Below the pieces are notes generated by a model, which made no database searches, was not told the DNA's origin, and worked only from the letters and a program-made list of their open reading frames with translations. Position numbers and translations under genes: made by a program. Below, piece by piece: positions 27,438-35,686 of a stretch of 64,000 nt of DNA (within the stretch, counting starts at the first letter, position 1; each line of letters begins with the position of its first letter). The stretch lies in assembly GCF_018398395.1 (NCBI RefSeq), contig NZ_JAHCBF010000001.1, positions 310,001-374,000 on the forward strand, in the 5' to 3' direction. Source of the stretch: Croceicoccus gelatinilyticus. GTDB taxonomy: Bacteria; Pseudomonadota; Alphaproteobacteria; Sphingomonadales; Sphingomonadaceae.

Positions 27438-27569
27438 TCCAAGTCCTCGATCAGCGTTCCGCAACCCTTCAGGGCAGCGGGCGAACTGGACTATCGCTAC
27501 ATAGGGCAAATTTTTGGTTAACATTCTGGCGGATCGCCAGGCTTGAATTTTTGAAGTGCTCTCGCGTCT

Positions 27570-28433
27570 CTAGGGTCGTGCCGAGCTGAAAACGCGCTTC
27601 GCCCGGCTGAGGCGCTGTATCAACGGATAAAGCGATTTCGACGCGCGTTCGAGGGTGCGGACCAGTAGCCAGTTCGGCGCCCTATCAAGTTTTTCGTAGA
27701 TCTCGGCATGTGGAGCGCCCTCGATTTGCCCAACAAAGCGGCAACCCAGTAATGGAGCGATTTTACGAAACGTAAAATGCAAGTGAAGCGCACCCGGGTA
27801 ATGACAGGCGATCATCGGAAGAAAACAATTTGCGGTGATGATGTGGTTGCCCGGCTTGAGCTTCGACAGCAGTTCCCCAAAGAGGCCGAGGGGATCGGTA
27901 ACGTGTTCAAGAACGTCCTGCGCCAAGATCAAATCGGCATCTTCGGATACCTGTGAAGCGTAGGAAATACCTGATTTTTTGGCGAGAGCGCGTGCTAGCT
28001 CGCTGGGAAACGGTTCGATCACTTCAATCTCCGCCCCCGGTACAGAATTCTTGATCGATCGTGCCAGTGATCCGAACCCGCCGCCAAAGTCGGCAATACG
28101 CTTTGCTCGAAGATCCTTTGTTGTGGCAGCGATCGCTAGGCGGTGTTGGCGTGATTCTGGATCGATCTCCGTAAAAATACCGTTCAACAGCCAGACCGGC
28201 GATGAGTAGAAACGACCCATCTGCTCAGACTGGTCAGGGCGATAGCCAGCGCCAGTCCGCTGCCATTCGCTATCCATAAGCAGCCAGACCTGTTCGACTT
28301 CTTCGAGTGCGGCCCAGTTATGGGCGAGAAAGTCGTGCTGATCGTCGGTGAGCGCGCCGCGCACTTCGAATTCGTCGATCTTGTTGGCGAGCGCATTGGA
28401 AATCAGTCGCGCAACGTTCGGGTCATAGAGCAT
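27570..28433 (-). CDS. Class I SAM-dependent methyltransferase of the glycan cluster
   Basis: This 287-residue protein has motif I IADFGGGFGSLARSI around residue 110, an acidic strand-2 end (VIEPFP) and LAQDVLEHV as motif II. The N-terminal 90 residues are family-specific. It is the last gene of a three-gene unit (flippase, glycosyltransferase, methyltransferase) and overlaps the previous gene by 11 bp, so sugar or glycan methylation is a fair inference. Base composition is lower in G+C than in cpaF next door. Confidence 0.8.
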   Translation of the reverse strand: MLYDPNVARLISNALANKIDEFEVRGALTDDQHDFLAHNWAALEEVEQVWLLMDSEWQRTGAGYRPDQSEQMGRFYSSPVWLLNGIFTEIDPESRQHRLAIAATTKDLRAKRIADFGGGFGSLARSIKNSVPGAEIEVIEPFPSELARALAKKSGISYASQVSEDADLILAQDVLEHVTDPLGLFGELLSKLKPGNHIITANCFLPMIACHYPGALHLHFTFRKIAPLLGCRFVGQIEGAPHAEIYEKLDRAPNWLLVRTLERASKSLYPLIQRLSRAKRVFSSARP

Positions 28434-29337
28434 TTCGAAAGTACCTGATAATCCTTCTCAGCGCGCGGCGATGGAAAGAAATGCGCAGATGTTGCTTGAT
28501 ACGCGCTAACGCCAATTCATTCTCACGAATTTCGTCCGGCAGCGTCAGCGCCGAACCCTGATCGCATAGCGTCGCCTGTTCAATCCCGATGCCGCAGTTT
28601 TCGCCGGTTCCATCGTGTCCGATGTTTTCAACCAGACTGCGTGCAGGGTTCAGGCAAAGCCCGCCACGGCGAAAGATGGTTGCGTACCAGAAGATGGCCC
28701 AAGTCCGTCGGCGCTCGGCCAGATTGTCCCTTATCTGCTCATGAAAGTCGTGAAAACCATCCAGATTAAAAGCCTTTTTCTGTGCTGCACTGAAGGGCTT
28801 GCGCAATTCGGCAGACCTGTCGAAAGCGCTCCAGCGGTCAGCCCAGGTGGCCCAGCCCCAACAGTTCATGACCCGGTAAAAGAACGCATCTTCAAGACCA
28901 TCGGTTTCGATCGGGTAGGTCCATCCGCTGATATGCCAGACCTGCGGGGAATTTTCATAGCGGTTCAGGGCAGCATTCATGAAGCTGAGGAAATGAGGCG
29001 CTGTGACCAGATCATCTTCGACCACGATCACTTTGCCGTTCTGTGAAACGACCTCGCCAACGCCGGAGATGATGTTGTCTGCAAGGCCGATATTACTTTC
29101 ACGGCGGATAAGCCGAACGGAGCGAAAACCTTTTGTGTCGGCAACCACCTCGGCAGTCGCATCGCAAGCCGCCTCATCGATTTCGGTGCGCGGGCCGTCT
29201 TGAAAGACGATCAGGTCGGTGTCGCATGCAAGATTGTTGGCCGCCAGCGCATCGAGTGTGCGCTGCGTATGTTCGGGCCGGGAGTATGCGAACATGGCGA
29301 CAGGCGCATATCGCGTTCGATCGTCCCGTTCGGTCAC
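28423..29337 (-). CDS. Glycosyltransferase (GT2-like, GT-A fold)
   Basis: This 304-residue protein begins with a nucleotide-sugar fold: VAMFAYSRPEHTQRTLDAL, LIVFQDGP, then the DxD-like VIVVEDDLVTAP. The CWGWATWADRWSAFD block is seen in bacterial LPS and capsule transferases. GTG 29337 overlaps the stop of the flippase gene (GTGA). Donor and acceptor are unknown. Confidence 0.83.
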   Translation of the reverse strand: MTERDDRTRYAPVAMFAYSRPEHTQRTLDALAANNLACDTDLIVFQDGPRTEIDEAACDATAEVVADTKGFRSVRLIRRESNIGLADNIISGVGEVVSQNGKVIVVEDDLVTAPHFLSFMNAALNRYENSPQVWHISGWTYPIETDGLEDAFFYRVMNCWGWATWADRWSAFDRSAELRKPFSAAQKKAFNLDGFHDFHEQIRDNLAERRRTWAIFWYATIFRRGGLCLNPARSLVENIGHDGTGENCGIGIEQATLCDQGSALTLPDEIRENELALARIKQHLRISFHRRALRRIIRYFRNAL

Positions 29338-30650
29338 GCCTCCGCGCTCCGCAAACCGTTCCAGAGGTCAATGCTCCGGCGCAAGAGATAGAGCGGATTG
29401 GCAGACGCGATCATGATCCAGCCTGCCTCACGGAGCCACGGGAACAGAAAGCATGTACCTACTCCGGCGACGAAATAGGAAACAAGCGTCGCCACTGCGG
29501 CGCCAACGCCGCCAAACGGCGGTATCAGCGTTAGGTTAAGACCAATGTTCAGGACAGCTCCAGTGGCAGTGCCAAGCGGGGCGGTCCAGAACCAGCCGTG
29601 CAAGGTCAGGTAACCCGTTCGCGCGACGCCAAGCCCCACACTGGGGAGGGCGAGAGCAAGAAGAGCGATCATGGGAATGGCATCGTTGTAGGAGGGGCCA
29701 AGAAACAGCTCGGTGACGAGTGCTCCGAACGCTGTCACTCCGATAGCGGCCAGGGACATAGCAGCTATCATAAAACCGAATAACGATTTTAGGCTCGCCG
29801 CGAACCGGGCCTGGTCTTGGGTCTGGTACGCCCTGACAACGGCCGGAAAGAAAGCGGCCTGAATTGCCATCGGTATGAAAAGCGCACTGTCCGAAATTCG
29901 CACCGCGACCGTATATGAACCCAGTTCCGTCAAGTCCGCCATCTGGCCCAGCATGACCTGATCGATCCGCATGTAGATTGCCGAAGCGATACTGGCCAAT
30001 AGGAGCGGGAAACTCGATTTCAGGAAATAGCGAAAAAGATCCGGGTCGAAGCGGAGAGCCCCGGTCCCGCGGGTTACGACTAGAAACAGGATGACTGCGG
30101 CGGCACCCAAAGCGAGCGCTTCGCCCGAGCGGACCAGTATGAACGCCCCCATAGGCTGCCGAGAAGCTATGCAGCTAAGGATAACAAAAGTGGCGATAAG
30201 CGTCACGATCGCACCCGCTGTAACGATTAGTTTTGGTCGCTCGATCGCATTGAAAAACACACTCAAACTCTGAAAGGGCAGGGCAAGTACGGAAAGCAAG
30301 GCAATGGCAACGAGTTCGACGCTGGTCCCTTCCGGGTTTGGAAGAACCGACATCGTCACGATGCAGGCTGCTACAGCTAGGATCGCGCCTGGCACACGCA
30401 AAGCGAGCACCGTGGTTAATAGTTGTCTTGCCTTGGCTCGATCCTCGACGATCTTTTGCGTTACCGCCTGATCTAGACACGTCAGCGCCAGGGGCGCAAA
30501 GACCGCAACAAGGCCAAGAATATAGCCGTAGGCCCCGAATTGATCGGCACCAAGATAGCGGGCGAGGAGGATCGTCACCACGAATCCGGCCGCTAGCCGG
30601 AATACTCGCTCTCCACCCAGCCAACCAAAATTCGTGAACTGCTGCTTCAA
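29334..30650 (-). CDS. Polysaccharide flippase (Wzx/MATE-like, MOP superfamily)
   Basis: This 438-residue polytopic protein has about 12-14 helices. The N-terminus NFGWLGGERVFRLAAGF and the following LLARYLGADQFGAYGYI are typical of O-antigen/exopolysaccharide repeat-unit flippases, which move undecaprenyl-linked glycans across the inner membrane. The start is set at TTG 30650, with AGGAA 6 nt upstream. An ATG at 30743 would add 31 residues that do not look like the family. The gene heads the minus-strand three-gene unit. Confidence 0.85.
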   Translation of the reverse strand: MKQQFTNFGWLGGERVFRLAAGFVVTILLARYLGADQFGAYGYILGLVAVFAPLALTCLDQAVTQKIVEDRAKARQLLTTVLALRVPGAILAVAACIVTMSVLPNPEGTSVELVAIALLSVLALPFQSLSVFFNAIERPKLIVTAGAIVTLIATFVILSCIASRQPMGAFILVRSGEALALGAAAVILFLVVTRGTGALRFDPDLFRYFLKSSFPLLLASIASAIYMRIDQVMLGQMADLTELGSYTVAVRISDSALFIPMAIQAAFFPAVVRAYQTQDQARFAASLKSLFGFMIAAMSLAAIGVTAFGALVTELFLGPSYNDAIPMIALLALALPSVGLGVARTGYLTLHGWFWTAPLGTATGAVLNIGLNLTLIPPFGGVGAAVATLVSYFVAGVGTCFLFPWLREAGWIMIASANPLYLLRRSIDLWNGLRSAEA

Positions 30651-30770
30651 GACATTTCCTGAACAAGTCTGGTGATCATCGTTTGGCGCAATATTGGTGC
30701 AGGAATAAATTATAGTTAAGATTTTGGTTATAAGGCTGCCCAAGGCCCAAAAACCGATAGGGAAACGCGC

Positions 30771-31589
30771 GTGAATTTGAATCCAGTGTATCGGCTCTAT
30801 GGTGCAGTTTTTGCAAGACCTGCGCTCTATAAGCTGAATCGTTTTCTCTATAATCTTTCGCTGAGGGGACTGGGCATCCTCAACTGGGAGAACGAGAATC
30901 TACAGGGCGAAGTTGCGGTTTTGCGCCGGGTTCTTTCGCATGCGCCAAGCGGGGCCGTAGTATTCGACGTCGGCGCAAACGTGGGGAAGTATTCCGAGAA
31001 AGTGCTGGAAGCCGCTCCTCATGTTAACCTCCACGCGTTTGAGCCTTCGCCCACTGCGTTCAACGCGCTACAAACGAGGCTTGAGGGAAAGAAGCTCGAA
31101 TGCGTCCAGTCGGCAGTTGGTCTCACTAATGGAACAGCAAAACTTTACGACTATGCTTCCGGCGATGGCTCTGGGCACGCCACTTTGCAGGACAATGTAA
31201 TCGAGCGTGTCCACGGTGGAGTTTCTCAAGCCGTAGAGGTGCCACTTCTCCGTCTCGATACGTACATCGCTGCAAACGACATAGAGTCGATCTATTGGAT
31301 GAAGATCGATGTTGAAGGCAGGGAAATGGACGTGCTCGATGGCTTGGGTTCGCTGATCGAGGACGGATTTCCGATAAGGTTCGTGCAGATAGAATTCAAT
31401 GAAATGAATGTACTGAGTGGGACGTTCATGGAAGCGTTCTGCAACAAGCTGAAGGGGTATAGGGTCTTTAGGATCCTTCCCGGTGGAAGGTTGCTCGAAA
31501 TCTCGGAAGAGATCGTCACGCTCCGCGAAATTTTTGCGTTTCAGAATCTTCTGTTCTGTTGTGAAGAAAACGCAATCGACCTTTGGTGA
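30771..31589 (+). CDS. FkbM-family methyltransferase
   Basis: This 272-residue protein has SAM motif I VVFDVGANVGKYSEKVL near residue 64, HAFEPSPTAF, and the FkbM signature MKIDVEGREMDVLDG near 180. FkbM enzymes O-methylate sugars or polyketides. Start GTG 30771 follows an AGGGAA sequence. It is the first gene of a plus-strand three-gene unit, divergent from the flippase. G+C is low here: bases 30841-30900 hold 29 G+C of 60. Confidence 0.88.
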   Translation: MNLNPVYRLYGAVFARPALYKLNRFLYNLSLRGLGILNWENENLQGEVAVLRRVLSHAPSGAVVFDVGANVGKYSEKVLEAAPHVNLHAFEPSPTAFNALQTRLEGKKLECVQSAVGLTNGTAKLYDYASGDGSGHATLQDNVIERVHGGVSQAVEVPLLRLDTYIAANDIESIYWMKIDVEGREMDVLDGLGSLIEDGFPIRFVQIEFNEMNVLSGTFMEAFCNKLKGYRVFRILPGGRLLEISEEIVTLREIFAFQNLLFCCEENAIDLW

Positions 31590-32815
31590 TTTCGGTGCCG
31601 AAGGTTCTTCACGTCTGCCAATCGGATCGCATGGGAGGGGCGGCAATCGCTGCCCGTCGCCTAGTTAAAGCACAGCGAGATGCTGGCATCGACGCGCGCA
31701 TGCTTGTCTTGGCAAAAACCGGTGTTGAGCCTTGGATCGAGCAGGTGGGTCTTCTTGGCAGAATCAAGGCGAGGCTGGCTCGCGTCGTGGCAAAACGAGT
31801 GCTGCAGCGGGATAGTTCACCTGCTGCCGGTTCCATGCGGACACTGGCGGTACTATCTACCGGCATTGGGGCCGCCGCCAACGCACTTGGACCGGACATC
31901 GTTCATTTGCACTGGCTGGGTGGCGAGGCCATGTCCCTGGCTGAATTTGCGGAGCTGACAGCGCCAGTTGTCTGGACCTGCCATGACCAGTGGGCCTTTT
32001 GTGGCGGAGAGCACTACACGCCAGACGACGCTTTCGTGACTGGCTATACCGATCGGAAGCGTGGTGACCTGGATGCCGTTACATTCACTCGCAAGAAACG
32101 CCTCTGGTCGAATTTTCGTCCGAGACTTGTCTGTCCAAGCGAATGGATGGCCGGTGAGGCGCAGCGGAGCAAGTTGGCTAAAGACTGGCCGGTAATCACG
32201 ATTCCGAACACGCTCGATGTTGACGTTTTTTCGCCGGCGGATCGCGATGCTTCGCGCAGATCGTTGAGGCTGCCGGGCGGTAAGATATTGCTTTTCGGTG
32301 CGCAGGCGGGGGATGTCGATCCGCGCAAGGGATTTGATCTCCTAGAGATCGCGCTCGAGCAGATCGGTGAGAACCAGAATGTATCGCTAGTGACGTTCGG
32401 AGGTGCGGAAAGGCGGCAATCAATGGTCGCTGGGAAGACATGCTACGAGCTGGGGAGGTTGACGGATCAGCATGCGCTTGCGGCGCTTTACAGCGCGGCC
32501 GATCTTTTCGTGATTCCCTCCCGCGCTGACAATCTGCCAAACACGATGCTGGAGGCGCAGGCATGTGGACTGCGCTGTGTGGGCTTCGACCTTGGTGGCC
32601 TCGGAGATATCGTGACCGACCCGCGGCACGGAAAACTCGTTCCCCCGTTCGACACGGAGGCCTTGGCGCAGGCCATCGTGGGTAACCTTCAAAAATCTGA
32701 TCGGATGGCGATCCGGCGGGATGCACTCGCCCGTTTCGGACCCGAGAAGGTCGTTGGGGAGCATCTGTATCTCTACCGAACATTGATGGAAGAGACTTGG
32801 TCGAATGCTCGATGA
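31586..32815 (+). CDS. Glycosyltransferase family 4 protein
   Basis: This 409-residue GT-B fold enzyme starts VLHVCQSDRMGGAAIAARRL and has HLHWLGGEAMSLAEF and TCHDQWAFCGGEHY, a segment seen in colanic-acid-type transferases. The donor-binding EAQACGLRCVGFDLGG (E-x7-E region) is near residue 322. GTG 31586 overlaps the FkbM stop by 4 bp; GTG 31595 is an alternative. Confidence 0.87.
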   Translation: MISVPKVLHVCQSDRMGGAAIAARRLVKAQRDAGIDARMLVLAKTGVEPWIEQVGLLGRIKARLARVVAKRVLQRDSSPAAGSMRTLAVLSTGIGAAANALGPDIVHLHWLGGEAMSLAEFAELTAPVVWTCHDQWAFCGGEHYTPDDAFVTGYTDRKRGDLDAVTFTRKKRLWSNFRPRLVCPSEWMAGEAQRSKLAKDWPVITIPNTLDVDVFSPADRDASRRSLRLPGGKILLFGAQAGDVDPRKGFDLLEIALEQIGENQNVSLVTFGGAERRQSMVAGKTCYELGRLTDQHALAALYSAADLFVIPSRADNLPNTMLEAQACGLRCVGFDLGGLGDIVTDPRHGKLVPPFDTEALAQAIVGNLQKSDRMAIRRDALARFGPEKVVGEHLYLYRTLMEETWSNAR

Positions 32816-33572
32816 ACCAGTAATTCCCTCGATTACCGTCGTAACGGCCGCCTACAACGCGATCGACGGGCTTCGCAAAACAACCGCTACCGTTGCCAAG
32901 CAGCATTCTGCCATGATCGAACACGTCGTCGTGGACGGTGGCTCGAGCGACGGGAGCCCGGCCTTCCTGGCTTCGCTCTCCTCGTCGGTCATCTATGTCA
33001 GCGAACCTGATCAAGGCATAGCCGATGCAATGAACAAAGGCATTGCAATGTCTAGCGGCGAATATGTCCTGATCCTGCAGGCTGGCGACATTCTGGCGCC
33101 CGGGACCCAAATCGATACAATAGTAGATGAACTGGACGGTAGCGACATCATCAGCTTCGACGTCCTGGTTACACATGCCGACGGCGACGTTCACTATCGT
33201 TCGCACGGGCTAGGTCCGAAGCTGGAAAGGTCGATGTCGGTACCCCACCAAGGCGCATTTGTGCGCCGTGATCTGTACGGGAGAATTGGTGGTTTCGATG
33301 CCAGCTACAGGGTTGGTATGGATTATGAATTTATGCTGCGCGCCAAACGCGCTGGGGCCTCCTGCAAGATTGTGAACCGCATCGTGGCAATTATGCCGGC
33401 AGACGGGATCAGCGCGCGTAGAGATTGGCCGAGTCTTTCGAGGCGGCTTGCTGAAAACCGGCGGATCCAGTCGCTCCATGCGCGCGGACTGAGGGACCGG
33501 ATAATGCAGAAGGCATACTGGGCTTTATATCCGTTTTACAAGCGATTGCGTCATCTCGGCGGGGTGAGATGA
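32805..33572 (+). CDS. Glycosyltransferase family 2 protein (WcaA-like)
   Basis: This 255-residue GT-A enzyme has TVVTAAYNAIDGL, HVVVDGGSSDGS, EPDQGIADAMNKGI and a late GGFDASYRVGMDYEFMLRA block. The ED/DxD metal site is replaced by LILQAGD, as in several WcaA-type proteins where the position reads N/L-x-GD. It overlaps the GT4 gene by 11 bp and ends the plus-strand unit, 23 bp from the convergent GT4 gene. Confidence 0.86.
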   Translation: MLDEPVIPSITVVTAAYNAIDGLRKTTATVAKQHSAMIEHVVVDGGSSDGSPAFLASLSSSVIYVSEPDQGIADAMNKGIAMSSGEYVLILQAGDILAPGTQIDTIVDELDGSDIISFDVLVTHADGDVHYRSHGLGPKLERSMSVPHQGAFVRRDLYGRIGGFDASYRVGMDYEFMLRAKRAGASCKIVNRIVAIMPADGISARRDWPSLSRRLAENRRIQSLHARGLRDRIMQKAYWALYPFYKRLRHLGGVR

Positions 33573-33595
33573 CTTCGCGGATTGCGTGATAGCTT

Positions 33596-34612
33596 TTACC
33601 CACTAAGAGAGGTCGCGCTGCGCGCTACCGTCGTCTCGAAGATGCGTTCCATTTCATCAAGCCAACGGCTCTCACTCAACGCTTCGACAGCACGTTCGCG
33701 GGCGGCTTTTCTCATATTCTCCAACTCGCCAGTCCCGGCTGCCTCCAGCATTCGAGAGCAGATGCTTTGGACATCTTCCGATCCATCGATCGGCAGAAAG
33801 GCATTTCCCGCACAGACTTCGCTAACAGCGCCGGCCCTTGCCCCGACTACAGGCGTTCCGCACGACAGGGCTTCTGCCGCCGAATAGCCGAAACCTTCCA
33901 GCTTCGATGGCATCAGGAGAAAGTCCGCATCCTGATATGCTGAGCGCAGTTCCTCTTTGGAGACACGCCCGCGATAGTCGCCATCGGGATAGGCGAGCCC
34001 CGCCTCTCCACCCGACCCTATGCATGTAAATCTGCAGCGATCGCCTAAGGTCGAAACGATCTTGTCGACGATCTCAAAACCTTTGCGACGAGAGGGCTTT
34101 CCCACGAACAGGAGGTTTAGCGGATCGTTCACCGAGCGCGCCGATCGGGTTGCAGGGGGTGTAAAATATTGAGTGTCGATGCCGTTGAATACGACATCCA
34201 CGCCGCTGACTCCAAAGCACGCCTCGATGTCCAGGGCCGTACTTTTGCTTACGGCGACGTTGCGTGCTGATTGCCGCAGGGCGGACGATTCCATGGGCCA
34301 GACGAATGCGCGATGAAACAACTTTTGGGCAAACGTTTTGTCTTTTGAGAGCGACGGTGAATGAACGACGTGGTGATAGACTGTCACTATCGGTGCCTTG
34401 GCGCGTATCGCAGGAGAGTTCCAGCTATTTGCCAGGACTACGTCGCAGCCTTCTGGCTCCCTAAAGGGAGCCAGCCATGGGAAATATTGAAAGGCATGTG
34501 GGGCCAGATCGAGGTGAACATCATGACCTCGCTGCTCAAGTCCTGCTGCAAGCCGCCTGACGTAGACTTCCGCTCCCGTCCTAGTTGTTATGTATGGGAG
34601 CCAGATCTTCAT
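33596..34612 (-). CDS. Glycosyltransferase family 4 protein
   Basis: This is a 338-residue GT-B fold enzyme. The N-terminus MKIWLPYITTRTGAEVYVRRLA is a typical acceptor-domain start. LLFVGKPSRRKGFEIV and the donor motif PSKLEGFGYSAAEALSCGTPVVG are clear. Its ATG overlaps the stop of the preceding GT4 gene (ATGA). It is the last gene of the four-gene minus-strand unit. Confidence 0.87.
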   Translation of the reverse strand: MKIWLPYITTRTGAEVYVRRLAAGLEQRGHDVHLDLAPHAFQYFPWLAPFREPEGCDVVLANSWNSPAIRAKAPIVTVYHHVVHSPSLSKDKTFAQKLFHRAFVWPMESSALRQSARNVAVSKSTALDIEACFGVSGVDVVFNGIDTQYFTPPATRSARSVNDPLNLLFVGKPSRRKGFEIVDKIVSTLGDRCRFTCIGSGGEAGLAYPDGDYRGRVSKEELRSAYQDADFLLMPSKLEGFGYSAAEALSCGTPVVGARAGAVSEVCAGNAFLPIDGSEDVQSICSRMLEAAGTGELENMRKAARERAVEALSESRWLDEMERIFETTVARSATSLSG

Positions 34613-35676
34613 GGGTGAATGCCGTAAGCGTCAGTTGTTTCTCGTGCGACGCGATCCCACGAATAAACCTGGCGCGCTGTCTCCACGCTTTGAGTGAGGA
34701 AATCAATGCGATCGCCCTTCGCCAAGGCAGTACAATTCATGATTGCCTCGGCCCATGCTTTCGAGTCACCGGCTTCGACGAGGTGGCCTGTCTTTCCCGC
34801 GATAATCGCATCGCGCAGTCCGTCGCGGTTTGCAGTAAGGACATAAGCGCCGCACGCCGCCGCTTCGGGTGCCACTAGGCCGAAGCCTTCGTATTCGCCG
34901 CTTTGGGTGGCTATATTCGGCACGATCACGCACATCGCATTGCGATAGGCGTCAATCAGGTCCTCGCCGTGCAGGCTGCCGAGGAAATTGACCCGCGGGT
35001 GATCGATTGCCGATTGCTCGCCCGTGTCCCAGCCAGTGCCAGCCACGTCCAGAATGACGCCCTCATCTATCAGAGGCAGCACCTCGCGCACGAACCAGCC
35101 GCAACCCTTTCGCTCGACCAGACGGCCGACAAACAGGATCCGCCCATTGTGCGACCCATCGGGGGCAGGGCCGGCAAGATCGGTGGCGAGAGGGACAACC
35201 ACAGACCGGTCCCAACCGGTTTCGCGTAAAACTTCAGATGTCGCATGAGAGTTCGCGATCACAGTCGCCTTGCCCAGCAGTTTTGCGCCGAGCCGGAGAT
35301 AGGCACCGTAGAGAGCTCCCTTCAGTCCGCCGCGCCGATGGTAGGCAACGTCGGTTCCGTGGGCCGACAAAGCGACCTTGGTACGAACGCCAAGAAGGGC
35401 CAGCAAACCGACGGGCCACAGCGCCATATCGCCAACATGCAGGATGTCAGGCGCTATCTTGCGCGAAAGAAAACGGGTCAGGACGCGGAAAGGAAAAGTC
35501 AGCAGAGCAATGACACCCGGCGGCATGCCATTGGCTTTGCCGCGGAGAGCAACGACCTCGACGGGTTCGATTGCAGCCAAAGCCTCGGTCAGGCGGAGCG
35601 AATAAGTCTCCATGCCGCCGACCGCTGGTGCCCACTTGCGGGTCACGAACATGATGCGTGGTTCGCTGCCGGGCAC
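34609..35676 (-). CDS. Glycosyltransferase family 4 protein
   Basis: This is a 355-residue GT-B fold enzyme. VTRKWAPAVGGMETYSLRL opens the acceptor domain and ILFVGRLVERKGCGWFV the donor domain. SGEYEGFGLVAPEAAACGAYVL is the E-x7-E region. The start is GTG 35676, 10 bp after the membrane-transferase stop. It differs clearly in sequence from the neighbouring GT4, so a recent duplication is unlikely. Confidence 0.87.
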   Translation of the reverse strand: MPGSEPRIMFVTRKWAPAVGGMETYSLRLTEALAAIEPVEVVALRGKANGMPPGVIALLTFPFRVLTRFLSRKIAPDILHVGDMALWPVGLLALLGVRTKVALSAHGTDVAYHRRGGLKGALYGAYLRLGAKLLGKATVIANSHATSEVLRETGWDRSVVVPLATDLAGPAPDGSHNGRILFVGRLVERKGCGWFVREVLPLIDEGVILDVAGTGWDTGEQSAIDHPRVNFLGSLHGEDLIDAYRNAMCVIVPNIATQSGEYEGFGLVAPEAAACGAYVLTANRDGLRDAIIAGKTGHLVEAGDSKAWAEAIMNCTALAKGDRIDFLTQSVETARQVYSWDRVARETTDAYGIHP

Positions 35677-35686
35677 AGCTATCGCC

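Noticed and set aside
27526-27540. Small hairpin CTGGCG-GAT-CGCCAG between the glycan methyltransferase and cpaF
   Set aside because: The six-base stem without a T-run in the minus-strand direction is too weak to call a terminator.
32805-33572. Possible inactive GT2 because the DxD site reads LQAGD
   Set aside because: Several WcaA-like transferases have similar departures; not enough to call the gene defective.
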